Shown: positions 1 to 11,119 of the stretch, one piece after another | How the letters are laid out: every line of letters starts with the position of its first letter | Numbering within the stretch: the first letter of the stretch is position 1 | Assembly (NCBI RefSeq): GCF_001668725.1 | Contig: NZ_LZKL01000064.1 | Coordinates: 186,001 to 250,000, forward strand | Source of the DNA: Mycobacterium sp. E787 | Lineage (GTDB): Bacteria; Actinomycetota; Actinomycetes; Mycobacteriales; Mycobacteriaceae | Direction of reading: 5' to 3' | Length of the DNA stretch: 64,000 bases | Position numbers and translations under genes: made by a program | The notes under the pieces: generated by a model | The model's database searches: none | The model's input: the letters and a program-made list of their open reading frames with translations, nothing else | What the model was told of the DNA's origin: nothing

Positions 1-3000
1 AGCGGAAGCACCCCGAGATGCCAGGCCGGTCCCCACTCCGGATCGATGGGCAGGCGCGCCCGCTCATCGGCCCAGGCGTTCACGTCGGCGCGCGGCCGCG
101 GCGTCGCGGCGAAATCGATGTCGGCCGGCGCCGGGGCCATGACCCAGCGATCACGCGCGAACGGCAGCGCGGACCGCTCGATCCTGCGCCCCAGCAACCC
201 GCGTCCCAGGTTGCGGTGGAAGCGCCGCAGCCCCTCGACGTCGACGGGACGGTTGTAGATCCACGTGACCTGAATCAACGCGCCGTGCACCGCGCGCAGC
301 GCGAGAAACGCGGCCTGGTCCAGGTACGCGAGCCTATCGTCCACCGGCTCAACGCCATTGGTGCTGACCTGCGCCAACGGAGCGGCGGGCGCCGCGGTGC
401 CGGTGAGCAGCTCGGCGAGGTGGGACGCGAGCGCGGTGGGGCTGGGGTGATCGAGCGCGAGCGTCGCCGGCAAGGCGAGGCCGGTGCGCTGGTTGAGGGT
501 GTTACGCAGCTCCAGTGCGGTCAGCGAGTCGATGCCGAGGTCCTTGAAGGGACGGTCGGGGTCGAGCGCGGCCGGGTCGGGGTGGGCCAACACCGCGGCG
601 GTGGTCGCGGTGACCATCGCGGTGAGGGTGTCGAGCCGTTGCCGGGGTGTTTCGGCGGCCAGGCGGGCGGCCAGTGTGCGGGGGCTGGCGGCGGCGGCGC
701 GGGGGCGGATGTGGGTCAGGGCGGACAAAATCGGGTCCAGCGTGTTGTGGCGGGCCTGGCGCGCCAACGCGCCGGTGTTGAGCGGGCTGGCAACAACATT
801 GGGTCGTTGACTCATGAGCACGGCGTCGAAGAGGGCCAGACCTTGCTCGTCGGTGATGGGGGTCAGACCGCTGCCGGCGAGGCGGGTCAGGTCGCTCGTG
901 GTGAGGTGGGCGGTCATGCCGCTGCGGGTTTGCCAATAGCCCCAGGCCACGCTGGTGGCCTCGCGCTGGGTGTGGTGGCGGTGGCGGGCCAGCGCGTCCA
1001 GGAATGCGTTGGCGGCCGCGTAGTTGGCCTGCCCCGGGCCGCCCAGTATTCCGGCGGCCGAGGAGAACAACACGAACGCGGCCAGGTCGCGGTCGGCGGT
1101 CAGGCGATGCAGGTGCCAGGCGGCGTCGGCCTTGGCGGCCAGGACCGAATCGAGTTGCCGGGGGCTCAGTTCGGTGATCACGGCGTCGTCGAGGACGCCG
1201 GCGGCGTGAATGACCGCGGTCAACGGGTGGCCGTCGGCGACGGAGTCGAGGGCCGCGGCCAACTCGGCGGGGTCGCCGGTGTCGCACGCGGTGATGGCGA
1301 CCTGGGCGCCCAGCCGCGCCAGACGTTGTTGCAGTTCGCCGGCCCCGGGGGCGTCGGGTCCGCTGCGGGACAGCAGGAGCAGGTGCTCGATGCCGTACCG
1401 GGTGACCAGATGTTCGGCGAAGAGCGCGCCCAGCGTCCCGGTGCCACCGGTGATCAGCACCGTGCCTTCGGGGTCCGGCACGGCGGGCGGAATCAGGACG
1501 ATCTTTCCGGTGTGGCGGGCTTGGCTCATGTCGCGGAAGGCTGCTGGGGCGTTCACCATGCCATAGCTCGTGGCGGGCAACGGCTTGAGCGCACCGGCGG
1601 CGAACAACTCGGTCAGCGCGGCCCAGGCCGGTCGCAGGGATTCTGGTGGGGCGCTGGACAAGTCGTACACCCGATAGTCGACCCCGGGATGGGACGCGGC
1701 GACGTCGGCCGCCATGCGGATGTCGGTCTTGCCGATCTCCACGAAGCTGCCCCCGCGCGGCAGCAGTTGCAGTGAGCCATCGACGAAATCGCCGGCGAGG
1801 CTGTTGAGCACGACGTCCATGCCCCGCCCGTCCGTTGCCGTCTTGAAGGTGTCGACGAAATCCAGCGTCCGCGACGACGCGATGCGCCCGGGGTCGACCC
1901 CCATCTCGGTGAGCACGCGATGCTTGTCCGGGTGGGCGGTGGCGTAGACCTCGGCGCCGAGGTGGCGCGCGATCTGGATGGCAGCCTGACCGACGCCACC
2001 GGCGCCGGCGTGGATGAGCACCCGCTGCCCGGCCGACAGCCCGGCGATCTCGACCAGAGCGATATAGGCGGTCAGATACACGATCGGCGCGGATGCGGCC
2101 TGGGTGAACGACCATCCGGTCGGGACGGGCACCACCATCCGCTCGTCGGCGATCGCGGTGGGCGCGAAGGCGTTGTGCGGGAACAGGCCCATGACTGCGT
2201 CACCGCGCCGCAACGATGTCCCGGGGGCCGCGTCGATGACCACCCCGGCGGCCTCGCTGCCCAGGCCGTCGTCGGGGATGGCGCCCAACGCCACGACGAC
2301 GTCGCGGAAGTTCAGTCCTGCCGCGCGGACCTGAACGCGAACCTGCCCCGGCGCCAACGTCTTTGGCGGCTCGGTGGGCAGCAGGGCCAGGTTGGCCAAG
2401 TCGCCCTTGCGGGTGATGCCCAGCTGCCAGGTGGGGGCATCCGGCGGGACCAGGGTTCCGGCGCGGGTCAGGCGGGGAATGTGGACGACGCCGTTGCGCA
2501 GCGCCAGCTGCGGCTCGCCGGCCGGCCGCGTCGAGGCGACGGTCGACAGTTTCTCCTCGGTCGCGGCCGATTCATCGATGTCGAGCAAAGTAATGCGACC
2601 AGGGTGCTCGTTCTGAGCGGTGTGGATCAGCGCCCAGGCGGCGGCATGAGCCAGATCGGGGTCACCGTCATAGGCGCCGACGCTGACCGCGTGGCGGGTG
2701 ACGATCACCAGATGGCCGTCGGGCCCGGCCAGCCAGCTCTGTAGCCGGGCCAGGACGTGCTGGGTCAGGGCGTGCGCACGCCGCAGCGGATCGGCATCCG
2801 CTAGCTCCTCCTCGGCCTGCGACAGCCGCCATATCACCGGGTCCGGGGATTGATCATCCGCGGAACCGGCCAGATCCGGCGCCAACGGCCAGGTCAGCTC
2901 GAACAGGCTGTCGGAGAGCCCGGCCATCGGGGTCGGCCGGCCGATCTGGTCGGAGACGGCGCGCATGGTCAACGCGCCGATGGTGATCACCGGTGCGCCG

Positions 3001-6000
3001 GTGGGGTCGGTGGCGCGCAGCTCAAACGTGTCCTCGCCGGTGCGGGTCAACTGAACGAGCAGCTGGGTGGCCGCGGTGGCATACAGGCTGATACCGGTGA
3101 AGGCGTAGGGAATTCGCAGCGAGGCGGGGTCGGCCTCGCCGGTGCGGTCCAGCATCGCGGCCAACGGGTGCAGGGCGGCGTCGAGCAGGGCGGGGTGGAT
3201 GCCGTAGCCGGCGACATCGGTCCCCGCGGGCAACGCCACTTCGGCATAGACGACGTCGGGCCGGGCGGGGTCGGTGCCGATCCCGCGCACCGACCGGAAC
3301 AGACCGCCGTAGCGGTAGCCCCGCTCGGCCAGCCCCTCGTAGAAGTCGTCCTGGTCGAGGGCCTCCACGGCCGGTGCCGCGAGAGGGGGCCCGCCGGCGG
3401 GCTGGTCGGCGGTCAGCGCGCCGCTGGCGTGCAGCGTCCACGCGTCGGCGTGCCGGCCGCCGGTGCGCGAGTGCACGGTGAACGGGCGCCGCCCGTCCTC
3501 GTCGAACGGTTGCACCAGGATCTGCAGGTCGGCGGGCGCCTGCTCCGACAGGGTCAGGGCCGTGTGCAGGACCAGCTCGTCGATCACCGGGCAACCTGCG
3601 AACTCGCCGGCCCGCAGGACGACCTCGATGAACCCCGTCGCCGGGAACAGCACGGTGTCGTTGACCCCATGGCCCGCCAGCCAGCCCTGGGTGCCGGTGG
3701 ACAGCCGCCCGGTGACCATGACCTCGTCCTGGCCGGCCAGCGCGACCACCGCGCCCAGCAGCGGATGTTCGGCTCGGTCCAGGCCGAGTCCGCCGGCGTC
3801 GCCGGTCGGGGCCGGGGAAAGCCAGAAGCGGCGGTGTTCGAAGGGGTAGGTGGGCAGGGCGACGGTGTGCGCGTGCGGATACAGCGCCGGCCACGACGGG
3901 CTGTGACCGTGGTTGTGCAGCTGCGCCAGCGCGATGGCCAGGCTGTCCTGGTCGGGGCGGTCGCGGTGCAACATGATCACCACCGCCGACTGCGTGCGCC
4001 CCGTGGCCTGGGCCAGGGTGTCGGTGATCGCCGGGGCCAGCACCGGGTGCGGGGACAGCTCCACGAATGTGCACTCGCCCGCGGCCAGACGCTCGATGAC
4101 CCGGTCATGGAACCGCACCGGCTCACGCAGATTCCGATACCAGTAGTCGGCGTCCATCGTGGTGGTGTCCAGCGGATCGGACGAAAGGGCTTGCCCCACT
4201 GTGGAATACAGCGCGACGCGGGCGGGCGCCGGAGTAAGGTCGGCCAGCCCGGCCAGCAGCCGCTCCCGTGCCGGTTCGACCTGGGCCGAGTGCGAGGCGT
4301 AATCGACCGCGATCTGGCGGATGTGGACTCCGTCGCGCTCGCAGGCCGCGGCGAACTCCTCGAGGGCCGCGGGGTCGCCGCTGATGATGGTGTGTGACGG
4401 GCCGTTGATCGCGGCGATGCTCAACGCCGCACCCCACGGTTGCAGGCGTGGCGTGAGTTGCTCGGCGTCCAGCAGGACCGAGGCCATGCCCCCGGTGCCG
4501 CGCAAATCGCTGAGCGCCTGGCTGCGCAACGCCACCACCTTGGCCGCCTCGGGCAAGGACAGCACCCCGGCGATGTACGCGGCGGCGATCTCGCCCTGGG
4601 AGTGACCGATCACCGCGTCGGGAAGGACGCCGTAGCCGGCCAGCGCCTCGGCCAGCGACACCATCATCGTGAACAGCACCGGCTGGACCACCTCGACGCG
4701 GTCCAGCGCCGGGGCGCCCGGGTCCTGTAGCAGCACGTCGCGCACCGACCAGTCGGTGAACGGGCGCAGCGCCTCGTCGCAGGCATCGACGGTGTCGGCG
4801 AACACGCGGTGGTGTTCATAGAGCTCGCGACCCATGCCCGGATACTGGGCGCCCTGTCCGGGCAAGACGAACACGGTCTTGCCCCGAAGGTGGGCCAGGT
4901 GATGATGCTGGGTCAGTTGCGGGTGGGGTTGGCCGTCACGCAGCGCCTGCAGCGCGTCGAGCAGGTCTTTGCGCGGATCGGCGCTGTCCACCGCGCCGGT
5001 GATCACGGCCCGATGCGGGTGATGGGTGCGGGTGGTGCCCAGGCTGTAGGCCACATCGGTGAGATCGAGTTCGGGGTGGCAGACGAGGTGGTGATGCAGC
5101 CGGTCGGCCTGCGCGGACAACGCCGCGCCGGTGCGCGCCGACACGGGCCACAACCGCACACCAAACCGGGCATCGGGCTCGGGTGATTCGGGCAGTTCGG
5201 CTGCCGGGCCGGGGGATTGTTGGAGGATCAGGTGCGCGTTGGTGCCGCTGATCCCGAACGACGACACCGCCGCGGTGCGCGGATGGCCGGTGTGCGGCCA
5301 CGCCACCGGCTCGGTGAGCAGCCGCACCGTGCCGGCCGACCAATCCACGTGCGGGCTGGGCCGATCGACGTTCAGCGTCGGCGGCAGGCTGTCGTGGTTG
5401 AGAGCCTCGATCATCTTGATCATCCCGGCCACCCCGGCCGCGGCCTGGGTGTGGCCGATGTTCGACTTGATCGAACCCAACCACAACGGGTGCTCTTTGG
5501 TGCGAGCGGCGCCGTAGGTGGCGATCAGAGCACCGGCCTCGATCGGGTCGCCCAGCGCGGTGCCGGTGCCGTGCGCCTCCACCACGTCGACTTGGTCGAG
5601 CCCGATCCCGGCGTTGGCCGCCGCCTGAGCGATGACGCGTTGTTGCGCGGGCCCGTTCGGGGCGGTCAACCCGTTGGAGGCGCCGTCCTGGTTGATCGCC
5701 GATCCCGCGATGACCGCCAATACCGGATGGTTGTTGCGCTCGGCGTCGCTGAGCCTCTCCAGCACCAGCACCGCCGCGCCTTCGCCCCAACCGGTGCCAT
5801 CGGCGTTGGCCGAGAACGCTTTACAACGGCCGTCGGCGGCCAACCCACGTTGCCGGGCGAACTCGGTGAACACCGAGGGCGTGGTCATCACCGTCGCACC
5901 GCCGGCCAGGGCGAGAACCGACTCGCCGTTGCGCAGGGACTGACACGCCAGGTGCGCGGCCACCAACGACGACGAGCACGCCGTGTCGATCGTGATGGCG

Positions 6001-8609
6001 GGGCCCTGCAACCCCAGCGCGTACGCGACACGGCCGGAGGCCACACTCGTGGACAGACCCGTCAGCGCGTAGCCCTCCACCCCCTCCGAACCGCCCGAAC
6101 CGTAAGACTGTGACCACGCCCCGACGAACACCCCGGTCTGCGAACCCGCCAGTCCCGCCGGATCAATCCGGGCCGCCTCCAACGCTTCCCAGCACACTTC
6201 CAGCAGCAACCGCTGCTGAGGATCCATGGTTTGGGCCTCGCGCGCCGAGATGCCGAAGAAGTCCGCGTCGAAGTCGGCGGCGTCGGCCAGAAACCCCCCC
6301 ACGCGGGTGTAGGTCTTGCCCACCGCGTCCGGATCGGGATCGAACAGCTCCGCCAGGTTCCAGCCTCGGTCGGCCGGAAAATTCCCCAGCGCCTCGGTGC
6401 CGCCGGCCACCAAGTCCCACAACGCCGCCGGCGAATCCACCCCACCCGGGAACCGACAAGCCATGCCCACCACCGCGATCGGCTCGTCGGACTCCACCCG
6501 CGAACCCGCCGCCGGAGCCGCCGCAACCGACCCGCTCAGCAGCTGGCCCAGGTGGGCGGCCAACTCGTCCGGCGTCGGGTAATCGAAGGCCAGCGTGGGC
6601 GGCAATGCCAGCTCGGTTTCGGTTCTGAGCCGGTCGAGCAATTCGGTGGCCTTAACCGAGTCGAATCCAAGATCCTGGAACGGACACTCGGGGTCGATGT
6701 CGTCAGGGCTGGGGTTGCCCAACACCGTTGCCACCTGGCGGCACACCATCCCCAACAGCAGGTCGTGTCGCTGCTGCTGCATGGTGCGCAGGCGTTGGGC
6801 CCATCCCGAGTCGGACCCGGGGGCCGCGGCAGTATCTTCGGGCACGCGCCGCTTCGGCCGGCGCATCGCCGCATCCAAGCGGGTGAACGAGCCCTGCTGA
6901 TACAGCTTCAGACAGTCCCGGCGCCTCACCTTGCCGCTCGTGGTGAGCGGAATCGAATGAGGCGGCACCAGAACGAGATCCGCGACGCTCAAGCCGTGCG
7001 TCCTCGCAATCGCCGCGGTGATCTCCCGCCTGGTGGAGGTCAGCTTCCGCATCTCGGCTTCTTCGGAGTCGCCGCCGGGCTTGAGCTCCACGATGGTGAC
7101 CAGCTGCTCAACGCCGTCGTCGTCGGAAACCGCCACCGCCACGCAGCGGCCTTTGGTGATCTCCTGGATCGTCGCCTCGATGTCGTCGGGAGAATGGTTG
7201 CGCCCGTAGACGATCAGGAGATCCTTGATGCGGCCGACGATGAACATCTCGCCGCCGGCGAAGAAGCCCAAGTCCCCGGTCCGCAGCCAGGGCCCTTCGG
7301 GTGTGCCGGCCGACGGACCGACGATCTTTGCGCCGAAGACGCGTTCGGTCTCCTCGGGCTTCTGCCAATAGCCGGCGCAGACGTTCTCGCCGATCGTCCA
7401 GATCTCGCCGACCGTTCCCTCCGGGCACTCGATGCTCGTCTCGGGGTCGACGATGCGCACGATCGGCCACTTGGGTGTGCCGTAGCTGACCAGCGGGATG
7501 CCTTCCCCGTCCGCGCACCGCTCCGCATGGCCGTCGGTCATCTGCTCCGACTCGAAACACACGGTTACCGGCGGGTGACCGGCTTCGCGGGTCGCCACCA
7601 CGAGCGTGGCCTCCGCGAGCCCGTAGGACGGACGCAGCGCCTCGGGGCGGAAGTTGAAGCGGGCAAAGCGGTCGGCAAAGCGCCACAGCGTCGGGGGGTT
7701 CACGCGTTCGGCGCCATTGAGGATGGTGTGGACGCCTCCCAGGTCGAGCCCGGCCAGGTCGTCGTCCGACGTCTTGCGCGTCGCGAGTTCGAAGGCGATG
7801 TTGGGCGCTGCCGAGAAGGCGTGCGGGTTGCTCGCCAGCATCTGCATCCACCGCGCCGGCCGCTGCAGGAACGCCGGCGGGCTGGTGAGCACCGTGGGGA
7901 ATCCCCACAGCACCGGGAACGCGATGCCCAGGATCAACCCCATGTCGTGGAACAACGGCAGCCACGACACCACCGTGGTGTCGGGCGGCGCCATCCCCCC
8001 GTCCGCCTCGTAGTACATCGCCATGATCTGCTCGCAGTTGACCCGAATGTTCTTGTGCGAGACCACAACTCCCGCAGGGGTGCGGGTCGACCCGGAGGTG
8101 TACTGCAGGTGCGCAATGCCGGTCAGGCTGTCGTTGTCGTCGGCGGTTGCTCGCTGCGCGTCGAGGTCAAGCAGGTCGACCGCGATGAGCGACGGCGCGC
8201 TCTCCCCGGGCTCGCCCTGCGCGTACTCGGCGAGGGCGCCGACGGCAGCGGATGCCGTCAGGATCGTCGACGGCGACGCGTCGCGGAGGACGGCGCTGAC
8301 ACGCTCGTCGCTGGCGCCCCCCACCGGCATCGACAGCGGAACGGCGACCTGGCCGGCCTGCAACGCGCCCAGAAACCCGACGACATACTCGAGTCCTTGC
8401 GGCGCCAGAATCACGGCGCGGTCCCCGGTTGACCCGCGAGCCCTGAGCTCGTCGGCGAGGTTCAGCGTCCGCCGATACAGCTGCGACCACGTCAGGCTGT
8501 GCGCGACACCGTCCCCGTCGTGCTCGTAATCGACGTAAGTGAACGCTGTCTCGTCGGGCCGCACGCCGGCATGGTGCCGCAGCGCCGCGGGGATGGAAGA
8601 CTCAACCAC
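1..8609 (-). CDS. Fused FAAL-type I polyketide synthase (3' end outside window)
   Basis: One uninterrupted frame of 2,869 codons runs from a GTG start to the window edge. I checked the phase at the ligase, KS, ER and second ACP. Residues about 1-580 are a fatty acyl-AMP ligase (YTSGSTR at 170, TTSGK with Lys560). Then come ACP1 (DSVKA, Ser651), KS (TACSSS, Cys878, then EAHGTGT and NIGHTQ), AT (GHSQG, Ser1337, with a YASHS motif that predicts methylmalonyl-CoA), DH (His1647, DAALHP Asp1810), ER (HAGAGGVGQ near 2200), KR (NYAAANAF, Tyr2530, LDD motif) and ACP2 (DSLTA, Ser2695). From residue 2756 a further domain begins that resembles the N-terminus of condensation/WS-DGAT-like acyltransferases. 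Inferred role: adenylate a fatty acid, load it on ACP1 and extend it with a fully reduced methyl-branched unit for a cell-envelope lipid. In the well-known mycobacterial systems the FAAL and PKS are separate proteins. The product is unknown. Confidence 0.93.
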   Translation of the reverse strand, partial: MVESSIPAALRHHAGVRPDETAFTYVDYEHDGDGVAHSLTWSQLYRRTLNLADELRARGSTGDRAVILAPQGLEYVVGFLGALQAGQVAVPLSMPVGGASDERVSAVLRDASPSTILTASAAVGALAEYAQGEPGESAPSLIAVDLLDLDAQRATADDNDSLTGIAHLQYTSGSTRTPAGVVVSHKNIRVNCEQIMAMYYEADGGMAPPDTTVVSWLPLFHDMGLILGIAFPVLWGFPTVLTSPPAFLQRPARWMQMLASNPHAFSAAPNIAFELATRKTSDDDLAGLDLGGVHTILNGAERVNPPTLWRFADRFARFNFRPEALRPSYGLAEATLVVATREAGHPPVTVCFESEQMTDGHAERCADGEGIPLVSYGTPKWPIVRIVDPETSIECPEGTVGEIWTIGENVCAGYWQKPEETERVFGAKIVGPSAGTPEGPWLRTGDLGFFAGGEMFIVGRIKDLLIVYGRNHSPDDIEATIQEITKGRCVAVAVSDDDGVEQLVTIVELKPGGDSEEAEMRKLTSTRREITAAIARTHGLSVADLVLVPPHSIPLTTSGKVRRRDCLKLYQQGSFTRLDAAMRRPKRRVPEDTAAAPGSDSGWAQRLRTMQQQRHDLLLGMVCRQVATVLGNPSPDDIDPECPFQDLGFDSVKATELLDRLRTETELALPPTLAFDYPTPDELAAHLGQLLSGSVAAAPAAGSRVESDEPIAVVGMACRFPGGVDSPAALWDLVAGGTEALGNFPADRGWNLAELFDPDPDAVGKTYTRVGGFLADAADFDADFFGISAREAQTMDPQQRLLLEVCWEALEAARIDPAGLAGSQTGVFVGAWSQSYGSGGSEGVEGYALTGLSTSVASGRVAYALGLQGPAITIDTACSSSLVAAHLACQSLRNGESVLALAGGATVMTTPSVFTEFARQRGLAADGRCKAFSANADGTGWGEGAAVLVLERLSDAERNNHPVLAVIAGSAINQDGASNGLTAPNGPAQQRVIAQAAANAGIGLDQVDVVEAHGTGTALGDPIEAGALIATYGAARTKEHPLWLGSIKSNIGHTQAAAGVAGMIKMIEALNHDSLPPTLNVDRPSPHVDWSAGTVRLLTEPVAWPHTGHPRTAAVSSFGISGTNAHLILQQSPGPAAELPESPEPDARFGVRLWPVSARTGAALSAQADRLHHHLVCHPELDLTDVAYSLGTTRTHHPHRAVITGAVDSADPRKDLLDALQALRDGQPHPQLTQHHHLAHLRGKTVFVLPGQGAQYPGMGRELYEHHRVFADTVDACDEALRPFTDWSVRDVLLQDPGAPALDRVEVVQPVLFTMMVSLAEALAGYGVLPDAVIGHSQGEIAAAYIAGVLSLPEAAKVVALRSQALSDLRGTGGMASVLLDAEQLTPRLQPWGAALSIAAINGPSHTIISGDPAALEEFAAACERDGVHIRQIAVDYASHSAQVEPARERLLAGLADLTPAPARVALYSTVGQALSSDPLDTTTMDADYWYRNLREPVRFHDRVIERLAAGECTFVELSPHPVLAPAITDTLAQATGRTQSAVVIMLHRDRPDQDSLAIALAQLHNHGHSPSWPALYPHAHTVALPTYPFEHRRFWLSPAPTGDAGGLGLDRAEHPLLGAVVALAGQDEVMVTGRLSTGTQGWLAGHGVNDTVLFPATGFIEVVLRAGEFAGCPVIDELVLHTALTLSEQAPADLQILVQPFDEDGRRPFTVHSRTGGRHADAWTLHASGALTADQPAGGPPLAAPAVEALDQDDFYEGLAERGYRYGGLFRSVRGIGTDPARPDVVYAEVALPAGTDVAGYGIHPALLDAALHPLAAMLDRTGEADPASLRIPYAFTGISLYATAATQLLVQLTRTGEDTFELRATDPTGAPVITIGALTMRAVSDQIGRPTPMAGLSDSLFELTWPLAPDLAGSADDQSPDPVIWRLSQAEEELADADPLRRAHALTQHVLARLQSWLAGPDGHLVIVTRHAVSVGAYDGDPDLAHAAAWALIHTAQNEHPGRITLLDIDESAATEEKLSTVASTRPAGEPQLALRNGVVHIPRLTRAGTLVPPDAPTWQLGITRKGDLANLALLPTEPPKTLAPGQVRVQVRAAGLNFRDVVVALGAIPDDGLGSEAAGVVIDAAPGTSLRRGDAVMGLFPHNAFAPTAIADERMVVPVPTGWSFTQAASAPIVYLTAYIALVEIAGLSAGQRVLIHAGAGGVGQAAIQIARHLGAEVYATAHPDKHRVLTEMGVDPGRIASSRTLDFVDTFKTATDGRGMDVVLNSLAGDFVDGSLQLLPRGGSFVEIGKTDIRMAADVAASHPGVDYRVYDLSSAPPESLRPAWAALTELFAAGALKPLPATSYGMVNAPAAFRDMSQARHTGKIVLIPPAVPDPEGTVLITGGTGTLGALFAEHLVTRYGIEHLLLLSRSGPDAPGAGELQQRLARLGAQVAITACDTGDPAELAAALDSVADGHPLTAVIHAAGVLDDAVITELSPRQLDSVLAAKADAAWHLHRLTADRDLAAFVLFSSAAGILGGPGQANYAAANAFLDALARHRHHTQREATSVAWGYWQTRSGMTAHLTTSDLTRLAGSGLTPITDEQGLALFDAVLMSQRPNVVASPLNTGALARQARHNTLDPILSALTHIRPRAAAASPRTLAARLAAETPRQRLDTLTAMVTATTAAVLAHPDPAALDPDRPFKDLGIDSLTALELRNTLNQRTGLALPATLALDHPSPTALASHLAELLTGTAAPAAPLAQVSTNGVEPVDDRLAYLDQAAFLALRAVHGALIQVTWIYNRPVDVEGLRRFHRNLGRGLLGRRIERSALPFARDRWVMAPAPADIDFAATPRPRADVNAWADERARLPIDPEWGPAWHLGVLP

Positions 8610-8800
8610 AGCGCTTGACGATACCCATGAACCGGCAGGGCGTCGGCGAAACCGGCGCAGCCAGGCACCGGCCGCCACCGGCCGGCGGGGGCCGGCGCCG
8701 AGCACGGGCGTTTTCAGAGCGTTGGGCTCGGTGACGAGGGTGCGTTCAATCGGCGTCAAACACGTTGCGGTACAAGGGTCCTTGCGGACGCGGACGGCGC

Positions 8801-9367
8801 CTACCGGTCGGGCAGGTGGAGCCTGATGACTTCGATCAGGTGGCGCCCGACATCGTCGAGTGCGGCCGTCGACTGGGTCGCCAGCGCAAGGATGACCGCG
8901 CCTTCGATGGCGGCGACGGTGAGCGTCGCCAACGAGCGCGCACTGGCGGGAGCGGCGCCGGCGCTGACCAGCCGCTCGGCGAGGATCGCCCGCCACCCGT
9001 CGACGGCCTCGCGAGCCGCCTCCGCGGCCGCCGGCGCCTCCGACCGGCCGAGGATCGCGGCGACGATGGGGCAGCCCGCCTCCAGCTGCGTCGCCGTCAG
9101 CTGGGCCTTCCACTCGTCGATGAAGCTCTGGACCGTCTGCGCGGGATCGCCCCCCTCGTCCGCCGACCCGATCACCGTGGTCAACTCCCGTCCCGCCAGG
9201 CGGGTGGCTTCAGCGATCAGTTCGGCTTTGCCGCCGGGAAAGTTCAGGTAAACGGTTCTGCGCGCGACGCCGCTGTCCTCCAAGAGCGCATTGAGGCCCG
9301 TACCGGCGACACCTCGCCGTCGCACCAATCCCGTGACACTCGCGATGAGGGCGTCTCGCGCGGACAT
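8801..9367 (-). CDS. TetR-family transcriptional regulator
   Basis: A 188-residue regulator with an N-terminal helix-turn-helix (residues about 10-50, [10 protein letters not shown] recognition region) and a C-terminal half with a GCPIVAAIL stretch like the LmrA/YxaF-type TetR proteins. I chose ATG 9367, where GGAAGG lies upstream; an in-frame start 24 bases earlier lacks a better ribosome site. It is divergent from a nitroreductase-like gene, and a palindrome lies between them. It is followed on the same strand, after 191 bases, by the FAAL-PKS gene. The likely role is ligand-responsive repression of itself and the divergent oxidoreductase; control of the PKS is possible but unsupported. Confidence 0.88.
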   Translation of the reverse strand: MSARDALIASVTGLVRRRGVAGTGLNALLEDSGVARRTVYLNFPGGKAELIAEATRLAGRELTTVIGSADEGGDPAQTVQSFIDEWKAQLTATQLEAGCPIVAAILGRSEAPAAAEAAREAVDGWRAILAERLVSAGAAPASARSLATLTVAAIEGAVILALATQSTAALDDVGRHLIEVIRLHLPDR

Positions 9368-9403
9368 GGTCGCCACCTTCCGGCTTAGCACAGCTGTTCG
9401 CTT

Positions 9404-9427
9404 GTACTATACCGATCGGTCTACTAA
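9404..9427. promoter_or_regulatory. Palindromic operator between TetR gene and nitroreductase gene
   Basis: A perfect 10-bp palindrome ACCGATCGGT (9411-9420) is extended by imperfectly matching TACTAT / CTACTA flanks. This is the usual size and shape of a TetR operator. TACTAT (9405-9410) could serve as a -10 element of the rightward gene, and TATAGT on the opposite strand as the -10 of the regulator, so bound protein would block both. Confidence 0.65.
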
Positions 9428-9462
9428 CCTGCTGGGAAGCACCCCGACTTTTGGAGACCGCC

Positions 9463-9891
9463 ATGACGAGCACCAACCCGGACAAAACGCTGCGAAAGTT
9501 CCGCCGAGAGCGCGCGCTCGGACGCTATCTGCTCAATCCGGCGGTGAAGGGGTTGAGCAGATTGGGGGTGCGCACCGCCTTGGCCACCGAGCTCGAGACG
9601 ATCGGCCGCAAGACGGGACAGCCACGCCGGGTCCCCGTGTCGGCCCAATTCGACAACGACGGGGCGTGGGTGATCTGCCAGCACGGCATGCGCTCCGGTT
9701 GGGGCAGAAATATCGCCGACAACGCCAATGTCCGTGTGCGACAGGGCGGTCGGTGGCGCACCGGGGTCGCGACATTCAGGCCGGACGACGACGTCGTCGC
9801 GCGGGGCCGCAAGTTCGGGCGACTGGGGGCCACGATGGTGAGGGCGCTGGAGACGGCTCCCGTGTCGGTTCGAATCGACTTCACCGACTAG
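9463..9891 (+). CDS. Deazaflavin (F420)-dependent nitroreductase-family protein
   Basis: A 142-residue protein resembling the Ddn/nitroreductase family of mycobacterial F420-binding split-barrel enzymes: a basic N-terminal helix, then LETIGRKTGQPRRVPV and a WV-CQHG segment typical of the family's core. These enzymes use reduced F420 to reduce quinones or other electrophiles; the substrate here is unknown. ATG 9463 has GGAG six bases upstream; a TTG at 9451 lies inside that ribosome site and is rejected. The gene is divergent from a TetR regulator across a palindrome, so inducible detoxification is a plausible role. Its stop codon interlocks with that of the opposing small gene (CTAG). Confidence 0.8.
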   Translation: MTSTNPDKTLRKFRRERALGRYLLNPAVKGLSRLGVRTALATELETIGRKTGQPRRVPVSAQFDNDGAWVICQHGMRSGWGRNIADNANVRVRQGGRWRTGVATFRPDDDVVARGRKFGRLGATMVRALETAPVSVRIDFTD

Positions 9892-10136
9892 GAGCCGGCC
9901 GCGTACTGCCAAACCGCGGCCCCGCCTGAGGACGTCGACGGGTTGCACCACATGGTGCGGCCGGCCGCGTCGCGGGTGCTGGCGTTGCGGTCCGAGCACA
10001 ACTGGCCCGCGGACGGAGTGCTGATGTAGGCGGCACCCATCCCGAGCGCGATGAGCACGGCCGTAACGGAAGAGACCATCGCCAGCCGGAGGTATCCGAG
10101 TTTCCTGTTCGCCTTCTGCTCCGCCGCGGTGCGCAT
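9888..10136 (-). CDS. Small conserved-looking membrane protein
   Basis: An 82-residue protein with a basic N-terminus and one hydrophobic helix (about residues 15-38, LAMVSSVTAVLIALGMGAAY). An outer domain of about 45 residues follows with two cysteines (LCSDRN and MWCNPS) that could form a disulfide. ATG 10136 follows a strong AGGAGG site, which decides the start. It ends tail to tail with the nitroreductase-like gene, sharing four bases. I do not recognise the family; the single anchor and paired cysteines suggest an exported or envelope-facing protein. Confidence 0.7.
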   Translation of the reverse strand: MRTAAEQKANRKLGYLRLAMVSSVTAVLIALGMGAAYISTPSAGQLCSDRNASTRDAAGRTMWCNPSTSSGGAAVWQYAAGS

Positions 10137-10261
10137 GGGTCCCTCCTCCTGTCGGATGCGTCGTGGGTCGCCTCGAGCCTCAGCGGGCGGGCTGGAGGGA
10201 TCCTCAACGGATTCTTGGCGGGCATCCGCGCTGGTGAGCAAGCCAAGTACCTTAGGTAGCC

Positions 10262-11032
10262 ATGAACCAGCCCGATCCCGTCCTGTTCAGCGTCGACGCT
10301 CACGTCGCGCTGATCACCGTGAACGATCCCGACCGGCGCAATGCCCTGACCGACGAGATGTCGACGCTGCTGCGGTCCGCCGTGGAGCGGGCCGAGGCCG
10401 ATCACGACGTGCACGCCGTCGTGGTCACCGGCGCCGGCAAGGCGTTTTGCGCCGGGGCCGACCTCAGCGCCTTGGGCGCCGCCGGCGGCGGGTCCGCCGA
10501 GGCGGGGCTGCGGCGGCTCTATGACGGCTTCATGGCCGTCGGCAATTGCCGGTTGCCCACGATCGCCGCGGTCAACGGCGCCGCCGTCGGCGCGGGCCTG
10601 AACCTCGCGCTGGCCGCCGACGTCCGCATCGCCGGGCCCGGCGCGCTGTTCGACGCCCGGTTCCAGAAGCTCGGGCTGCATCCGGGCGGCGGCGCGACCT
10701 GGATGCTGCAGCGCGCGGTCGGCCCGCAGGTGGCGCGGGCGGCGTTGCTGTTCGGGATGCGCTTCGACGCCGAATCCGCTGTGCGGCACGGCCTGGCGCT
10801 GAGCGTCGCGGACGACCCGGTCGCGGCGGCCCTGGAGCTGGCCGCGGGTCCCGCGGCGGCCCCCCGGGAGGTGGTGCTGGCGACCAAAGCGACCATGCGC
10901 GCCACGATCAGCCCGGGGGCGCTGGACAGCGAGCAGCACGACCTCGCCATGCGCACCGAGCTCGGCCCCCAGGCGTCCTCCATCCAATCGCCGGAATTCG
11001 CAAGCAGATTGGCCGCGGCGCGACGCAAATAG
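10262..11032 (+). CDS. Crotonase-family protein, probable EchA14 counterpart
   Basis: A 256-residue enoyl-CoA hydratase/isomerase-fold protein with the [16 protein letters not shown] oxyanion segment and [21 protein letters not shown]. By position next to the bkd genes it fits EchA14 of M. tuberculosis (from memory). Both glutamates used by classical hydratases look replaced. The Glu in the usual GGCELA stretch is Asn (GAGLNLA), and the Glu in the usual PE-LLG stretch is Phe (ARFQKLG). It may therefore be an isomerase, thioesterase or binding protein rather than a hydratase. ATG 10262 follows TTAGGTAG at a suitable distance. Confidence 0.85.
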   Translation: MNQPDPVLFSVDAHVALITVNDPDRRNALTDEMSTLLRSAVERAEADHDVHAVVVTGAGKAFCAGADLSALGAAGGGSAEAGLRRLYDGFMAVGNCRLPTIAAVNGAAVGAGLNLALAADVRIAGPGALFDARFQKLGLHPGGGATWMLQRAVGPQVARAALLFGMRFDAESAVRHGLALSVADDPVAAALELAAGPAAAPREVVLATKATMRATISPGALDSEQHDLAMRTELGPQASSIQSPEFASRLAAARRK

Positions 11033-11119
11033 GCGGGCCGGAGCGCGCGACACATAAATTACGCACACGACACGCCGGCGCGCATCGCACAGGCTTACAT
11101 CTCGGGGAAACCGACGACG

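Noticed and set aside
18..1775. A 585-codon plus-strand frame opposite the PKS
   Set aside because: It is antisense to the ER, KR and ACP coding frame, has Gly/Arg/Gln-rich composition and no recognisable motif.
502..2115. A 537-codon minus-strand frame within the PKS
   Set aside because: It is out of phase with the continuous PKS frame and made of Arg/Pro/His runs; the in-phase frame gives clear ER and KR motifs.
8610..8800. Sigma-A promoter for the FAAL-PKS gene
   Set aside because: TTGACG on the minus strand (8754-8759) fits a -35 box, but no -10 match lies at 16-19 bases, so no promoter is called.
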